Part shown: one piece after another, positions 53,901-64,000 of the stretch
Layout: each line of letters starts with the position of its first letter
Numbering within the stretch: the first letter of the stretch is position 1
Source: Coprinellus micaceus
Lineage: Eukaryota; Basidiomycota; Agaricomycetes; Agaricales; Psathyrellaceae
Length of the DNA: 64,000 nt
Direction: 5' to 3'
Assembly (NCBI GenBank): GCA_951394405.1
Contig: OX596337.1
Coordinates: forward strand, 2,604,001 to 2,668,000
Made by a program: the position numbers and the translations under genes
Notes under the pieces: generated by a model
Told to the model about the DNA's origin: nothing
Database searches by the model: none
The model's input: the letters and a program-made list of their open reading frames with translations, nothing else

Positions 53901-54444
53901 GACAACTTCTTGTCGGAGCCCACAGGTCCTTCGCCTATGTGGTCGCGCTCTGCAATCCACTCGGCATCGATACCATCCAGACCGCGTACTTGCCACCACC
54001 GTTCGCCACCCACAACGTACTTCAGCTCTTCCGGGCCAAACCATTCTATCAGTGCGTCTGCTGCATCGTTGCAGGATGACAGGGGAACCAGCACAGGGCT
54101 CACTGCGACCCAGTACGGTGATGGAACGCGGGTATTCGTGCTGCGGCGCGTTGTGCCAGTTAGCGCGTCTTGCTCGATTAGCAGGAGTGTCAACCCTTAC
54201 AATGCCTGGAGAGACTCGACTGTATTCTTGGTACCGAGGTCCATGAAAGCTAGCCAGGGATGAGCCTGGAATCGGCGAGATAAGGACGTTATTCGCACAT
54301 TTTACTATATGGAATGCTCTGGACGAGCAATAGTCAGTTCCACCCGTCTTTCTTCGTAACCAGCAGAGACTCACTCGTCGAATAAGATATCATCCTGCGG
54401 AACCTCCTTTCCATCCTCCTCTCGGGCTTTGCGCTCTGCACCAT
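50941..54444 (-). CDS. HSL-type alpha/beta hydrolase with long C-terminal extension
   Basis: Lipase/esterase-like hydrolase of the hormone-sensitive lipase (alpha/beta hydrolase 3) group, in many exons. The N-terminal region contains GPEELKYVVGGERWWQVRG. The oxyanion motif HGG is rebuilt across an intron (YVHGGYFWG, about 53720-53800). Next come GRAFAVNYR, PQYPWPCPIHDVF and VFSGDSAGGGL (catalytic Ser). The acid IIAGDGEVLRDE and the His in DGMCHVV complete the triad near 52310-52500. About 140 residues of charged sequence are inserted between Ser and Asp. After the triad the reading frame continues through Lys/Arg-rich, predicted disordered exons to NGNCPRP at 50941. The 5' exons and start (54444) are uncertain. 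Confidence 0.75.
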
Positions 54445-54778
54445 GTTCAAAAAGTCGCTTGAGGACAACTAACCGTTGAAGAGTGTCAACTCTCGTATGG
54501 TCACCATACGCCTTCTCTGCCTACCTGGTGCGATGTGGACTGCTGCTGAAGCAGTTGTGACGGGCATCTCGAGGGACCAAAGGAATGAATGGTCGGGTAA
54601 GATGGTCTCAATATTGAGGAGTTGGTTAAAGGGGGAGCACAGTGGTCTGGCATCCTTGACGTCAGTGCAGGTGGAGAGGTTTAATGCCGAGCCCTGATTG
54701 GCTGGCCTCAGTAGGTGCCAAATAGGCGCCAACTGGCAATAGCCAGCTTCGGTTTGACCCTGATTCTGGATCTCAACT
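54445..54778. promoter_or_regulatory. Divergent promoter region of the hydrolase and CFT2 genes
   Basis: About 330 bp between the tentative hydrolase start and the CFT2 ATG. No individual element stands out. A small frame at 54469-54792 on the minus strand has no domain. Confidence 0.4.
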
Positions 54779-57700
54779 ATGATCACCTTCACGCCTCTGG
54801 CGGGCGCAGCCCGCTCTCAATCTCAATCTCCTTTGGCGTATATCCTCCAAGTTGACGATGTCAGAATACTGCTGGACTGCGGTTCTCCCGACTGGATGCA
54901 GGAACCCTCTCCATTCGTTCAGGAAATGCAAATAGATAATGAATCCACTTCAACGCCTCCCTGGCAGGAGTATTGCGAGAACCTGAAAAAGTGGGCAAGT
55001 TTACCAACCTTGTCAAGGCATATTTACTCAATGTACCTCAGAGTTGCACCTGTAATTGACTTGGTGTTGCTCTCGCATGGAGACCTCGCCCACTGCGGCC
55101 TGTACCCGTGGGCCAATGCGCGGTGGGGGTTGAAGGCGCCTGCCTACACGACGCTCCCTGTCCAAGCCATGGGAAAGATTGCAGTCACGGAAGACGTCGA
55201 AGGGCTCAGAGGAGAGGTCGATGTGGGGGAAGACGTCGAAGCAGAGGAGAATTCAGGGAAGGATGTAGACGTCGATATGGAGGAGCAAGCTGAAGCGCCG
55301 ACCATGGGGCCCGGCGGGAGATGCGTCGCCACACTGGTTGAAGTCCAAGATGCTTTCGATTCTATCAATACTCTTCGATACTCGCAGCCCATCCACTTGC
55401 AAGGTGTGTTCTACATATTGAGCTTGCCTCTCCTCTAACGCAAACGCAGGCAAATGTCAGGGCCTGACGATAACAGCGTTCAACGCTGGCCACACGCTGG
55501 GTGGCACAATTTGGAAAATCCGTTCACCCTCATCCGGCACAATTCTTTACTCTGTAAACGTCAACCACATGAAGGAGCGACATCTTGACGGGACGGTGCT
55601 GATGATGCGGCCGGGCAACACCACTTTTGACTCACTCGTCCGACCCGACCTGCTCATCACGGACGCCGAGCGCGCTGCTGTCCTCACCAGTCGAAAGAAA
55701 GACAGAGATGCAGCCCTCATCGACACCATTACTGCGACCCTCTCGTCCAGATCGTCCCTCCTGCTTCCATGCGATTCCAGCACGCGTATACTCGAACTCC
55801 TGGTACTCCTCGACCAGCACTGGAGTTACTCAAAGCTACATTTTCCCATCTGCCTCTTATCTCGAACAGGGCGGGAGATGCTCACGTTCGTTCGTAGTAT
55901 GATGGAATGGCTGGGAGGGACCATCAGCAAGGAAGATGTTGGGGACGAGGGGAATAGGCGGCATCAGCATCGGAGAAGGCGGGACGAGGAAGACGAGGGA
56001 GACGCCTTGGGCGCCTTGGCACTTAGGTTCAAGTACCTCGAATTCTTCCCCACTCCGCAAGCCCTTCTTCAACGACATTCTTCCAAAGACCCCAAGCTGA
56101 TTCTCGCTGTCCCTGCCTCTCTCTCGCATGGGCCGTCCCGACACCTGTTTGCCGACTTCGCTTCTGTGCCCGACAACGTCGTCCTCCTCACCCAACGTGG
56201 GGCTGAAGGAACGTTGAGCAGGTCCTTGTTTGACTATTGGAACGAGGCTCAGCGAGGGGACACTTGGGACAAGGGAAAAATTGGGCGAAACGTCATGATG
56301 GACGGGTCAATAAAGCTCAAGGTGAGGGGCAATTATTTACCTCCATGTGCTCACTAAGAACCACTTTTTCAGATGTGCAACAAAGTTCCTTTGCAAGGCG
56401 TCGAACTGGAAGAGTACCTCCAGAGGGAACGCGCTGCCAAAGAGAAAGAGGCTGCTCAGCAGGCTGCCATGGCGCGGAACCAACGCATGCTCGAGGCTGA
56501 CGAAGGTGACTCCGAATCCGAATCCGACTCCGACTCAGATGATGATGAGGACGAGGACGAGGTTAACCAGGCCTTAGTCGGTGGCGACATGTCAGTTGAT
56601 GACGAGGCGCCCAAACGTGGTGGAGGTAAGCGGAAACGGAAAAATGATGACGATATGGACGGGGGAGATTGGGGGGACGGCGACGAGGGCCTGACCAAGC
56701 AGTTGCTGTCTTATGATATTTACTTGAAGGGCAAGGTATCAAAGTCGACTTCCTTCTTTAAGAGCATGGGAGGGCAGGCGCAGAGGTTTAGGATGTTCCC
56801 GCACATTGATAAGCGGCGGCGTGTGGACGAGTACGGAGAGACGATTGATGTTGGTATGTGGCTGCGAAAGGGTAAGGCACTTGAGGAGGAGGCAGAGAAA
56901 GAGGAGAAGGAGCAGAAGCCAGCCGAAGACGAGGAGGTCAGCAATGCTCGTCGCCTCATGTACCCCGATCTAACTACATCCCCTAGAAACTCGCGGAGCC
57001 GCCGTCCAAGTATATCGAAACAGAGGTCGAGGTTCAACTAGCTTGCCGGTTACTTTTCATTGACATGGAAGGTTTGAACGATGGCCGTGCTGTGAAGACG
57101 ATTGTCCCCCAAGTCAACCCGAGAAAGATGGTGCGCAACGCCAATATAGTCCCCCTCCGCCGAATAATCTAAGAGTCATTTTAGGTCATTGTTCATGCTT
57201 CAGAGCCTTCTACGCAGGCTCTTATTGAGAGCTCAGCCAGTATAAAGACGATGACGAAGGACATATTTGCGCCCACCGTTGGAGAGACCATTCAAATCGG
57301 TCAACAAGTGAACAGTTTCTCCATCTCCATTAGCGACGAGATGTTGAAGTCGCTGAGGATGTCGAGAGTAGGTCTTCCCTCTGTGTGCGCTGCCACAAGC
57401 TCAATTCCCACCTTGATCCCCAGTTCGAAGACAATGAGGTTGCCTACGTCCGCGGCCGGGTGGTCGCTCACTCCAACTCAACGATACCTGTCCTCGAACC
57501 GACGAAAATCGGCCCATCCCCCGTGGCGTCCTTACCTGCACGCCAAGCCTCTCTCCAACAACGGAAACTGGGTTCCCGACCCCAAGTCGCACTCCCACAT
57601 TCAACTATGATCGGAGAGCTCAAGCTCACTGCCCTAAAAACGCGGCTGGCTATCGTCGGGATCCAGGCAGAGCTCATTGGTGAGGGTGTGCTGGTGTGTG

Positions 57701-57858
57701 GACCTGGGGCCAAGGGCTCGGATGAAATCTCAGAGGAGACGGTCGCTGTGAGGAAGCTTGCGAGGGGCAGTGTAGAACTGGAGGGGAACGTGTCGGACGT
57801 TTACTATACGGTGAGGAGGGAGATATATAATCTGCATGCACTCGTTGCTGCTATTTAG
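54779..57858 (+). CDS. CFT2: Cleavage and polyadenylation factor subunit Cft2 / CPSF100
   Basis: Non-catalytic metallo-beta-lactamase/beta-CASP subunit of the mRNA 3'-end processing machinery, partner of the CPSF73 endonuclease. The N-terminus MITFTPLAGAA...YILQVDDVRILLDCG is the family start. The metal site is degenerate: SHGDLAHCG replaces the HxHxDH of CPSF73, as is usual in CPSF100. GLTITAFNAGHTLGGTIWKI and YSVNVNHMKERHLDG follow. The beta-CASP region ends in an acidic Ser/Asp/Glu tract (about 56500-56600) and a basic patch (GGGKRKRK). The C-terminal domain has IDMEGLNDGRA and GELKLTALKTRL. About eight exons, roughly 900 residues. Confidence 0.93.
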
Positions 57859-58210
57859 ATGGATGCTTTTTCAGGTATCAGGCTTGTGCAGTCACCTCCT
57901 ATGTTAGATGATCGCACAGCACGGTGCGATTTTCCAAGAGACGTCTCGAGAATTGCTTTGAAGAATCCAGCCGTTGCGCTCCTAAGTTCGCAAGATGATC
58001 AACTCTGGTGACTTCCGGTCCCGTGGGACCTTAGGCATTAGATCTTAGATTTTAGAGGAGGCGTTTTCATGCAATAACTTGTTCTTTCCATATATATTTA
58101 CACGAGTAATGTACAACAGTCAGAATACAATTTCCAATGGACCGAGAATAAGTTCAGTAGTTCCTTCCGAAAAATAGAAATGTAGGGGCTTGGGTGCTGC
58201 ATCGTTCCCC
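57859..58210. other. Convergent 3' region between CFT2 and AAA ATPase
   Basis: 352 bp, A/T-richer than the flanks, with no gene. It must hold both poly(A) sites. Confidence 0.45.
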
Positions 58211-60703
58211 TCAGGCAAGTTCTGGCCTCGGAAGCTGGGGAAGAGGGTTGAACGCTGACGTACTGGTACTTGCAGAGGGCCTGAAGGTGCTCCAATTGGG
58301 CGCCTCGGTAGACCCAAAGAACGACGCAGGACGCGTGGGGGGCATACGATGGGTATGTTGTTGCAAGTCAAACAGGCGCATGTCCCTGTCCCTCTCCGAC
58401 ATTCGGTCAAAGAGCCCTCGGTAGTCATCCCCGTCCCTTCGGCGCTCTCCGTGATCGTCGCGCTGCTGGTACTCCCTCGGGGAGGGCGACTCATAGTGGC
58501 GGAAGGACGATATGTCCGACGCGTCTAAGTGATCTGCGAGCGCGTCGAGGAGGGCACGAATGTCTCGACTCTTGCGTGCCTCTTCAGGAGTGGGCCTACG
58601 AGCCCAAGGGTTCCTGTCACGATAGGAGTCGCTGAAGAACCTACGCTGCGAGGGGTCAGCAGGCGGAGAGCTCTCGGAGAGGGCATCGAGAATCGAACGG
58701 ATATCCCTCTCCTTGGACGAGCTAATGCGAGGAGGGCGGGTAGGCCCTGAGGTCGACTTTGGATTGGCATCATCTCGTTGGATGTAGTCATATCCGACGG
58801 ATTTATCAAGTTGCTTGCGAAGAGTCTTGATTTCGGCCTTGACCAGGGAAGCGAAGGATGGCTTGTCCCCCTCCCAGGTAGCCAAGGTGACGAGGGTGGA
58901 CACGCTGAATATGTGGTTAAAATGAGCCAGAGTACTGTCAGAAGCTGAACGTACAAAGCCTCTTTCAAATACGCGAAACTGAACTGTTCGGTCAACTCCG
59001 CGATCTCCTTCACAAGGGACTCCGGGAAGTCAACGGTTTCGTTGCCTTCCAACTTCTTTTGCCAGTACTGGACATAAAGCACGCGCTCATCGTAATCGGG
59101 GTCGTCGAATTTGCTGCGAAGAACAGGACGTCAGGCGTGGAGTGTTTCCCTCGAAGAAGCACCCACTATTTCCTATCGAATCGGCTGGGACGAGTGCTTA
59201 AGCCAGGGTCAAGCCTGTCGAAGTGATTGGTCGTCCCAATGAGCAATAGGCCGTCGTTACCCTCAATGCCGTCGACTTGGTTGAGGAAGAACGAGCGGTT
59301 CCCGTCGTTGATGAGACTGTCCAGGTCCTCCAAGACAACGACACAGGGTGCCAGCTGACGAGCCTTATTGAAAACGGCTGCCATGGAGGCCTCCTCTCCC
59401 ATCCAACCTAAGGGCGCGTTAGAACCGGGCGGCGAGAAGAATTACGTTTACGCAGGCAGTACACATACTTTGGAAGGATTTGACGTAAAGGGGTTGAAAG
59501 CCCATGTCGCCGCAGGACTTCATAATGGCCTTGATGCTGATCGTTTTGCCATTACCTGTACGGCGCGTTACTAGTCGCCCTGGCGAAGAAAGTCGAGGGA
59601 GCACATACCAGGAGGGCCGTACATGATCAACCCACGCTAGAAACGACCCGTACAGCATACTGGACAAACAATAAACCAGAGTGGACATACCTTCCATGCA
59701 ATACCCAAATCCTTATATACCTTCTCTGAGGAGAAGAATCCGTACACGTCCTTCTGCAGGGCGCCCTTGAACTCTTCCTTGAGAATGACGTCGTCCCAGT
59801 TCGCCTTCTGCACCTCTCGGTACAGGTTCGCATCCTTGTCCCAGAATCCTTGATTGAAAACCCATATTTCATCATGGGTTTCGGTGAGATACGTCCCGAC
59901 GCTAAGGAGGAGCAGTCGGCTCGGTTCCTCGGGGCCTAGACGCAGTTGTGAGCTCGGTACTGATCTTGTTCCCGCGATGAGCCGACAGCCTACCTTCGTG
60001 AAGGATAAAATGTTGCTGAGTTGCTCCGAAGCCGGCGGGGAACTGAGCACATGCAAGTAAGAAATGACGATCGAGACGAGATTCAAACCGTGTGACATAC
60101 TGTAATGCTGTAGAGTATAAAGTCATACGACTAAAGCAGTGTCAGAAATTGCTGTAGTCATGCAATGAGTCTGGCAGTACGTACGTTCCAGCGAGCTTTG
60201 AAGGCCCCGAACTCCACCTGGTCCAAGAGAATTCCCGGTACGCCAACCAGACGCTTCGAAAGTGGGATGAAGTATAGGTTGGTGGTGAGGGGAGTCCTCT
60301 CGAGAGGCTCGACGGTGATGCCAGGGAAGCCAAGAACCCCAAATTGCTGGGTCATGATCAGGGTGTGCTTGGGGTACAGACGGCGCAATGCGTCGGCCCT
60401 TGAGGTAAAAGGTCAGTTGCGACAAACAGTTAACAAGGTCGTAGTCCCCGTACGCTTCGACCGGGACGTAACTGAATGCATTGGAGGCTGCAACGCGCGA
60501 TGGGGGCGAGCGGTTAGCGCGGGCGCTTAGCGATTCCAAGGCGGCAACTGACACTTCTCCACAACATGGTCATAGAACGTTCCATCTCCCTTGCGCCCAC
60601 CGTGTCCGTGTCCGCCCTTGGGCTTGTCGAAGAAGATGTCGATGAGGTCCTCCTTCTCGAAATCATACATCTGGGGTGAGGGTGGCACGGAGTCTGCGGA
60701 CAT
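58211..60703 (-). CDS. BCS1-like AAA ATPase with charged C-terminal tail
   Basis: AAA-type ATPase of the fungal BCS1-like group, with about nine exons. The N-terminal region (MSADSVPPSPQMYDFEKEDL, then PLTTNLYFIPLSKRLVG and VGTYLTETHDEIWVFNQGFW) has no clear membrane anchor or mitochondrial signal. The P-loop is split by an intron (GLIMYGPPG / NGKTISIKAIMK, about 59550-59635). Walker B is VVVLEDLDSLI, followed by DGLLLIGTTNHFDRLDPGLS and RPSRFDRK. After the AAA lid, a Ser/Asp/Arg-rich tail carries two copies of the motif RDIR(S/A)(I/L)LDAL. The lack of an obvious BCS1 membrane helix argues against the mitochondrial Rieske chaperone itself. Substrate unknown. Start set at 60703. Confidence 0.82.
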
Positions 60704-60943
60704 GGCGATATAGGGTCCCTGGAGCTTCACCCGCAATTCGGCGAGAGGGTAGGAGGGACACGATGAGGTGGTGTGGGAGAGATGAAATAGTCGACCTGCG
60801 TCCTTATAACCTCTGGACCGGGGAAAGCGCAGCCCATTGTAGGTCATCAGTCACTGACCAGCCGATTCGGGCGCTTTACTTCCCCAGATGCACGTGAGAA
60901 CGCTTGACCACCTTGCTTCCGCCTCTCATCTACCTCGACCACA
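60704..60943. promoter_or_regulatory. Divergent promoter of the AAA ATPase and SWC4 genes
   Basis: 240 bp between the two ATG codons. No TATA box is obvious. The region is probably a bidirectional housekeeping promoter. Confidence 0.45.
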
Positions 60944-62741
60944 ATGGCCGTTTCTGCAGCTGATGTGCGCAGCGCTCTATCTCTCCCAGATTCTAGTGCT
61001 GCGGGGCCGTCGAATACGAAAAAACAACCGCCTACAACGCGTAAACCGGAAGGAATATCGCGAGAGCTGTACTCGCTTATTGGCCCTTCGCAGCCTTTGC
61101 TCGCCGCTCAGGTCAAGCCACGGTTGAAGCAGAAGCCCAAGTTTGCGACTGGTACATCTTCCGCGACGAAATGGTGGGCAGGCCCAGCTCGGTATGGCTT
61201 GTTCTGACCAGGACGCAGGGGGTTGAAATCATTCAACAATTCAGCGAGGAAGGATGGGTTACAGCTGAAGCACTGGGCTAAGGCTTCAGGAGATCTAGGG
61301 CCTGGTGAGCCGCTTGGAAGTGTTCCTATCTCACGTATTGACCTTGCATAGAATACCCTTTCTCCAAGTATAATATTCAAAATCCGGTCTACACCTACTC
61401 ACAAGACGAATACAACCGCTTTCTCGACACCTCAAATCGTTCCGCCACTCCGAAAGACGGAAAGATAGAGATAGAAAAGCCCTGGACAAAGGAATTGACA
61501 GACAAGCTCTTCAAGCTCTACCAAGAGTACGACGGCCGATGGCACGTCATTTGGGACCGTGCGGACTTCCCTCCAGACGCTGGATTTGATCTCGAGGTGA
61601 CTGGCGAAAGACTCTGACCATTTACCGTGCTAATGACCCTCTAGGACCTCAAGCATAGGTATTACTCGGTCTGCCGGAAGCTCATCCGCAACAGACCGTG
61701 GCCAGGGGACGAGGGCAGCAGAGTGACTCTGATCAACTCTTTACAGTTTGATCTTGGTGAGCACGGGGTTAACTCGCCTTCTTCGCAACTGCTAACTGCT
61801 TTCAGAACGCGAGCAGATGAGAAAACGTTACCTTGTTAGCCTCGAGAGCAGAACATCAGAGCAGCTCGCCGAGGAGGAGGCCCTTTACTTGGAAGTTCGC
61901 CGTCTTGAACAAACGGAACGTCGGTTCAAACGCGAACGCGAGGAACTTATGCGCACGCTAGCGGGGATGGACTCTGGCTTGCCGCACCTCGTCGAAGACA
62001 ACGGCGCCCCGTTGGGCATTCTCCCCGAGTCCAGGAGCTCAAACAAGAAGCGTAAGCCCACTGGAATGGACACCGAGCCGTCGACGCCATCTGGGCCGGG
62101 AAGTTCACCCTCCGTCAAACATCCGCAAAGCACGAAGAGTGCGGCATACGACGCTCAGCACTGCATTATTCGCACTGAGCTGTCTTCCAACACCCCCGCG
62201 ACCAAGGCAGCGCACCAGCCTGCCTATGCTCGTTCCTCGAAGATACCGTATCTCAAGAATAACGCGATGCAGCCCAAGATTCTGCAGTGCTTTGCGGAAA
62301 TGGGCCTTTCACCTTCACGCCTGGTCATGCCCACGAAGGAAAACGTCCAACAGCTGGATGGCTTGTTAGAGGCAGTGACTGCCATGCTCGACACCAAGAA
62401 ACATCTGGATAAGGTTGAGTACGACATTCACGTGGCAAAGAAACAGTTGGCTGTGCGAAACGGGGAAGGTGTTGAGGAAGGAGAGGACACTATCAAGCAC
62501 GAAGATGCCATGGATGTTGACCAAGGCACAGAAACGGAAGGGAACGACGGCCGTGGCGCCAGTGTTGTAAGCATTCGCAGCGCCAGGAGCAGGAAGAAGG
62601 TGAGAACGACTTCTTTTCCCGAGAAGCTAACCCGCTGACCTGGTGCCACTCTTCACACAGACTCACCGCTCAATGTCCATATCGTCAGTCGATACAGCGG
62701 CGACGAGTATGTCTACTCGAAAAAGGCAAAAGCGAGGTTAG
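60944..62741 (+). CDS. SWC4: SWR1/NuA4 complex subunit Swc4 (DMAP1 homologue)
   Basis: Chromatin-remodelling subunit shared by SWR1 (H2A.Z deposition) and NuA4 acetyltransferase. It starts MAVSAADVRSALSLP and has GISRELYSLIGPSQPLL, a hallmark of the family. An intron-spanning segment then leads to NSARKDGLQLKHWAKAS. The SANT/Myb-like domain is visible as PWTKELTDKLFKLYQEYDGRWHVIWDR, with DLKHRYYSVCRKLI. A Glu/Arg-rich coiled coil (EREQMRKRYL... RRLEQTERRFKRER) and the DMAP1 C-terminal helix region (KILQCFAEMGLSPSRLVMPT) follow. The last exon encodes a basic end (STRKRQKRG). Six or so exons, about 530 residues. Confidence 0.92.
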
Positions 62742-62984
62742 GGATTCGGCTTAGAAAGGTCCGTCCGAAGTTATCATAGCTACGGGTGATAGTTGAGTGG
62801 GTAGATAAATAGAGGTGCATACGTTTGATTCAAACAACATAGAGCGGTATAGCGAAAGTAGCTATGCGAGGATGAAAGTCCAAAAGATGGAGAACAAGAA
62901 CATCGATGCGTTAGGTGGGTTATTCAAATGCCGGGCGAATAGATGATCAGGTCTCAGGGGTTGAGAGTGTGCGGTAAGGTGATT

Positions 62985-63598
62985 TTAATTGCCCTCGGTG
63001 AAGCGGAGGACGAAGTTGACGACAACGGCGACTGGGAGAAAACGCTCGTCAATAATGTTTGGCGACGGTCGTAGATGATCGATGAGTACGTACCCAGCAA
63101 AGATACGCATAGAACCGTCTGAGGTGAAGCAAACATCAAGTGGAGTGAGTGAAAATCTACGCGACGATGAAATTATAAAACGCACCGGACCCAGCCTATC
63201 ATCATAAGGACCCCTCCCTCCACGTCGTATTGAAGCTGCACGCCAGTGATACGTGTACAAAGCGTATATCATAATAGCCATGGCTGTCACACGACCAGAA
63301 ATGCGAAGGGGAAAGGGGAGGTTTGAGACATGTTAGCATAGGCTGTCGCTGGGCCGCAGAGCGCAGAAAGGCGCACAAGGGGGGTGCACTCACCGACGAC
63401 AGAGAACATAGCCGCACTAATCTTTCCAACCTTGTCTCCAAAATTGAGCAACCCCACTGCGAGACCTCCAAGGACGACGGTGAAATGAAGCCATGAGAGG
63501 AAGGTACGCTCATTGGCGAAGGAGACCTTGGGCTCGACACGGACGGGGAGCGCGATGCGCTTTGTTGCTGTGCGCTGCAGTAGCGGCTGGGTGGACAT
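62985..63598 (-). CDS. VTC1: Vacuolar transporter chaperone 1
   Basis: Small three-helix subunit of the VTC polyphosphate polymerase complex of the vacuole. It starts at 63598 ([33 protein letters not shown]..., quoted in part) with the DUF202 signature [12 protein letters not shown] and the first membrane segment [14 protein letters not shown] 3' series of short exons gives [16 protein letters not shown] and [14 protein letters not shown]. The final membrane segment [19 protein letters not shown] ends EGN. Four exons are needed, and two of them are very short. In-frame joining of all conserved blocks supports the splice sites. Confidence 0.93.
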
Positions 63599-63892
63599 GG
63601 TGGCGGGAGAGTTCAAGGAGGAACGGGATGAGTATGCGCAGTGCGATAGGTTAAGGGGCAGCAACGTTCAATCCCAACTGACCTCGCGTTCCGCAAAAGG
63701 AAATGGCCTGGTCAACGCACGTTCGTCCGTCAATGTCAGCGTCTAAATTTGGTGCGAGGAGCCAACCGCGAGGTTCTATCTCCTCCTTTCACTGTGAAAG
63801 GACCTGAGAAGTCTCGTATTATGGCAGTCTAGTAGTACTACAAGAGGAGAAACAGGTATACATGGCAAGTATGGCACACGAGTGAAAGGGAT
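63599..63892. other. Promoter region of VTC1
   Basis: About 290 bp between the VTC1 start and the 3' end of a further minus-strand gene. No element recognised beyond pyrimidine runs on the minus strand. Confidence 0.4.
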
Positions 63893-64000
63893 CTAACGTT
63901 GTCCGCCCATCATTCGCAGGCGGTCTGGGTGAATTCCAGGAGGCCCATTGGGGGGTGGTCCTTGGGAGGGGCCGTCTTGAGGCTGGTTTTGGTTCTGGGG
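63893..64000 (-). CDS. C-terminal end of a Gln/Pro-rich protein (partial)
   Basis: The minus-strand frame enters from beyond the window edge and ends at a TAG at 63893-63895. Visible residues are Gln/Asn/Pro/Gly-rich and finish HPDRLRMMGGQR. The composition suggests the disordered tail of a transcription- or RNA-related protein. The family cannot be named from 35 residues, and the gene continues past 64000. Confidence 0.55.
   Translation of the reverse strand, partial: PQNQNQPQDGPSQGPPPNGPPGIHPDRLRMMGGQR

Overview
The window is nuclear DNA of a filamentous basidiomycete, most likely a mushroom-forming Agaricomycete. Most genes are split by many short introns (about 45-70 bp, GTRNGY...YAG). 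Genes are densely packed on both strands. The proteins are fungal (KEX1, VTC1, lipin with an acidic tail, FunK1 kinases, chromate transporters, Kre9/KNH-like GPI proteins). No tRNA, rRNA, CRISPR array or bacterial operon was seen.

Region 1 (0-9.3 kb): a Kre9/KNH-like GPI protein, an ACMSD-family decarboxylase and quinolinate phosphoribosyltransferase arranged tail to tail (two competing branches of kynurenine/NAD metabolism), two tandem chromate-transporter paralogues, and an inverted paralogue of the first GPI protein. Region 2 (9.8-16 kb): an unrecognised multi-exon protein, a mucin-like single-pass membrane protein and a secreted isochorismatase-like hydrolase. Region 3 (17.4-33.8 kb): lipin/PAH1, complex I subunit NDUFB9, RRN3, a thioredoxin-like ER membrane protein, KEX1, a DUF1857 protein and a large disordered intronless protein. 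Region 4 (33.8-45.8 kb): a 2.5 kb gene-free stretch with strong purine asymmetry and clustered palindromes, a tail-anchored protein, one copy of a dispersed repeat, an MDR-type dehydrogenase, a FunK1 kinase and a decayed FunK1 relic. Region 5 (45.8-64 kb) is mostly housekeeping: GLN4, alpha-tubulin, an HSL-type alpha/beta hydrolase, CFT2, a BCS1-like AAA ATPase, SWC4, VTC1 and the end of a further gene.

Several gene pairs are divergent with short shared promoters (QPRT/CHR1, NDUFB9/RRN3, DUF1857/31125, AAA/SWC4). The items most worth a second look are the ACMSD-QPRT pair, the dispersed repeat found at 17.0 and 38.0 kb with a promoter-like palindrome in front of the second copy, the palindrome-dense gap at 35 kb, the signal-peptide isochorismatase, and the repeated short motif in the AAA ATPase tail. 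Exon boundaries were read by eye from splice consensus and reading frame. No transcript or database evidence was available.
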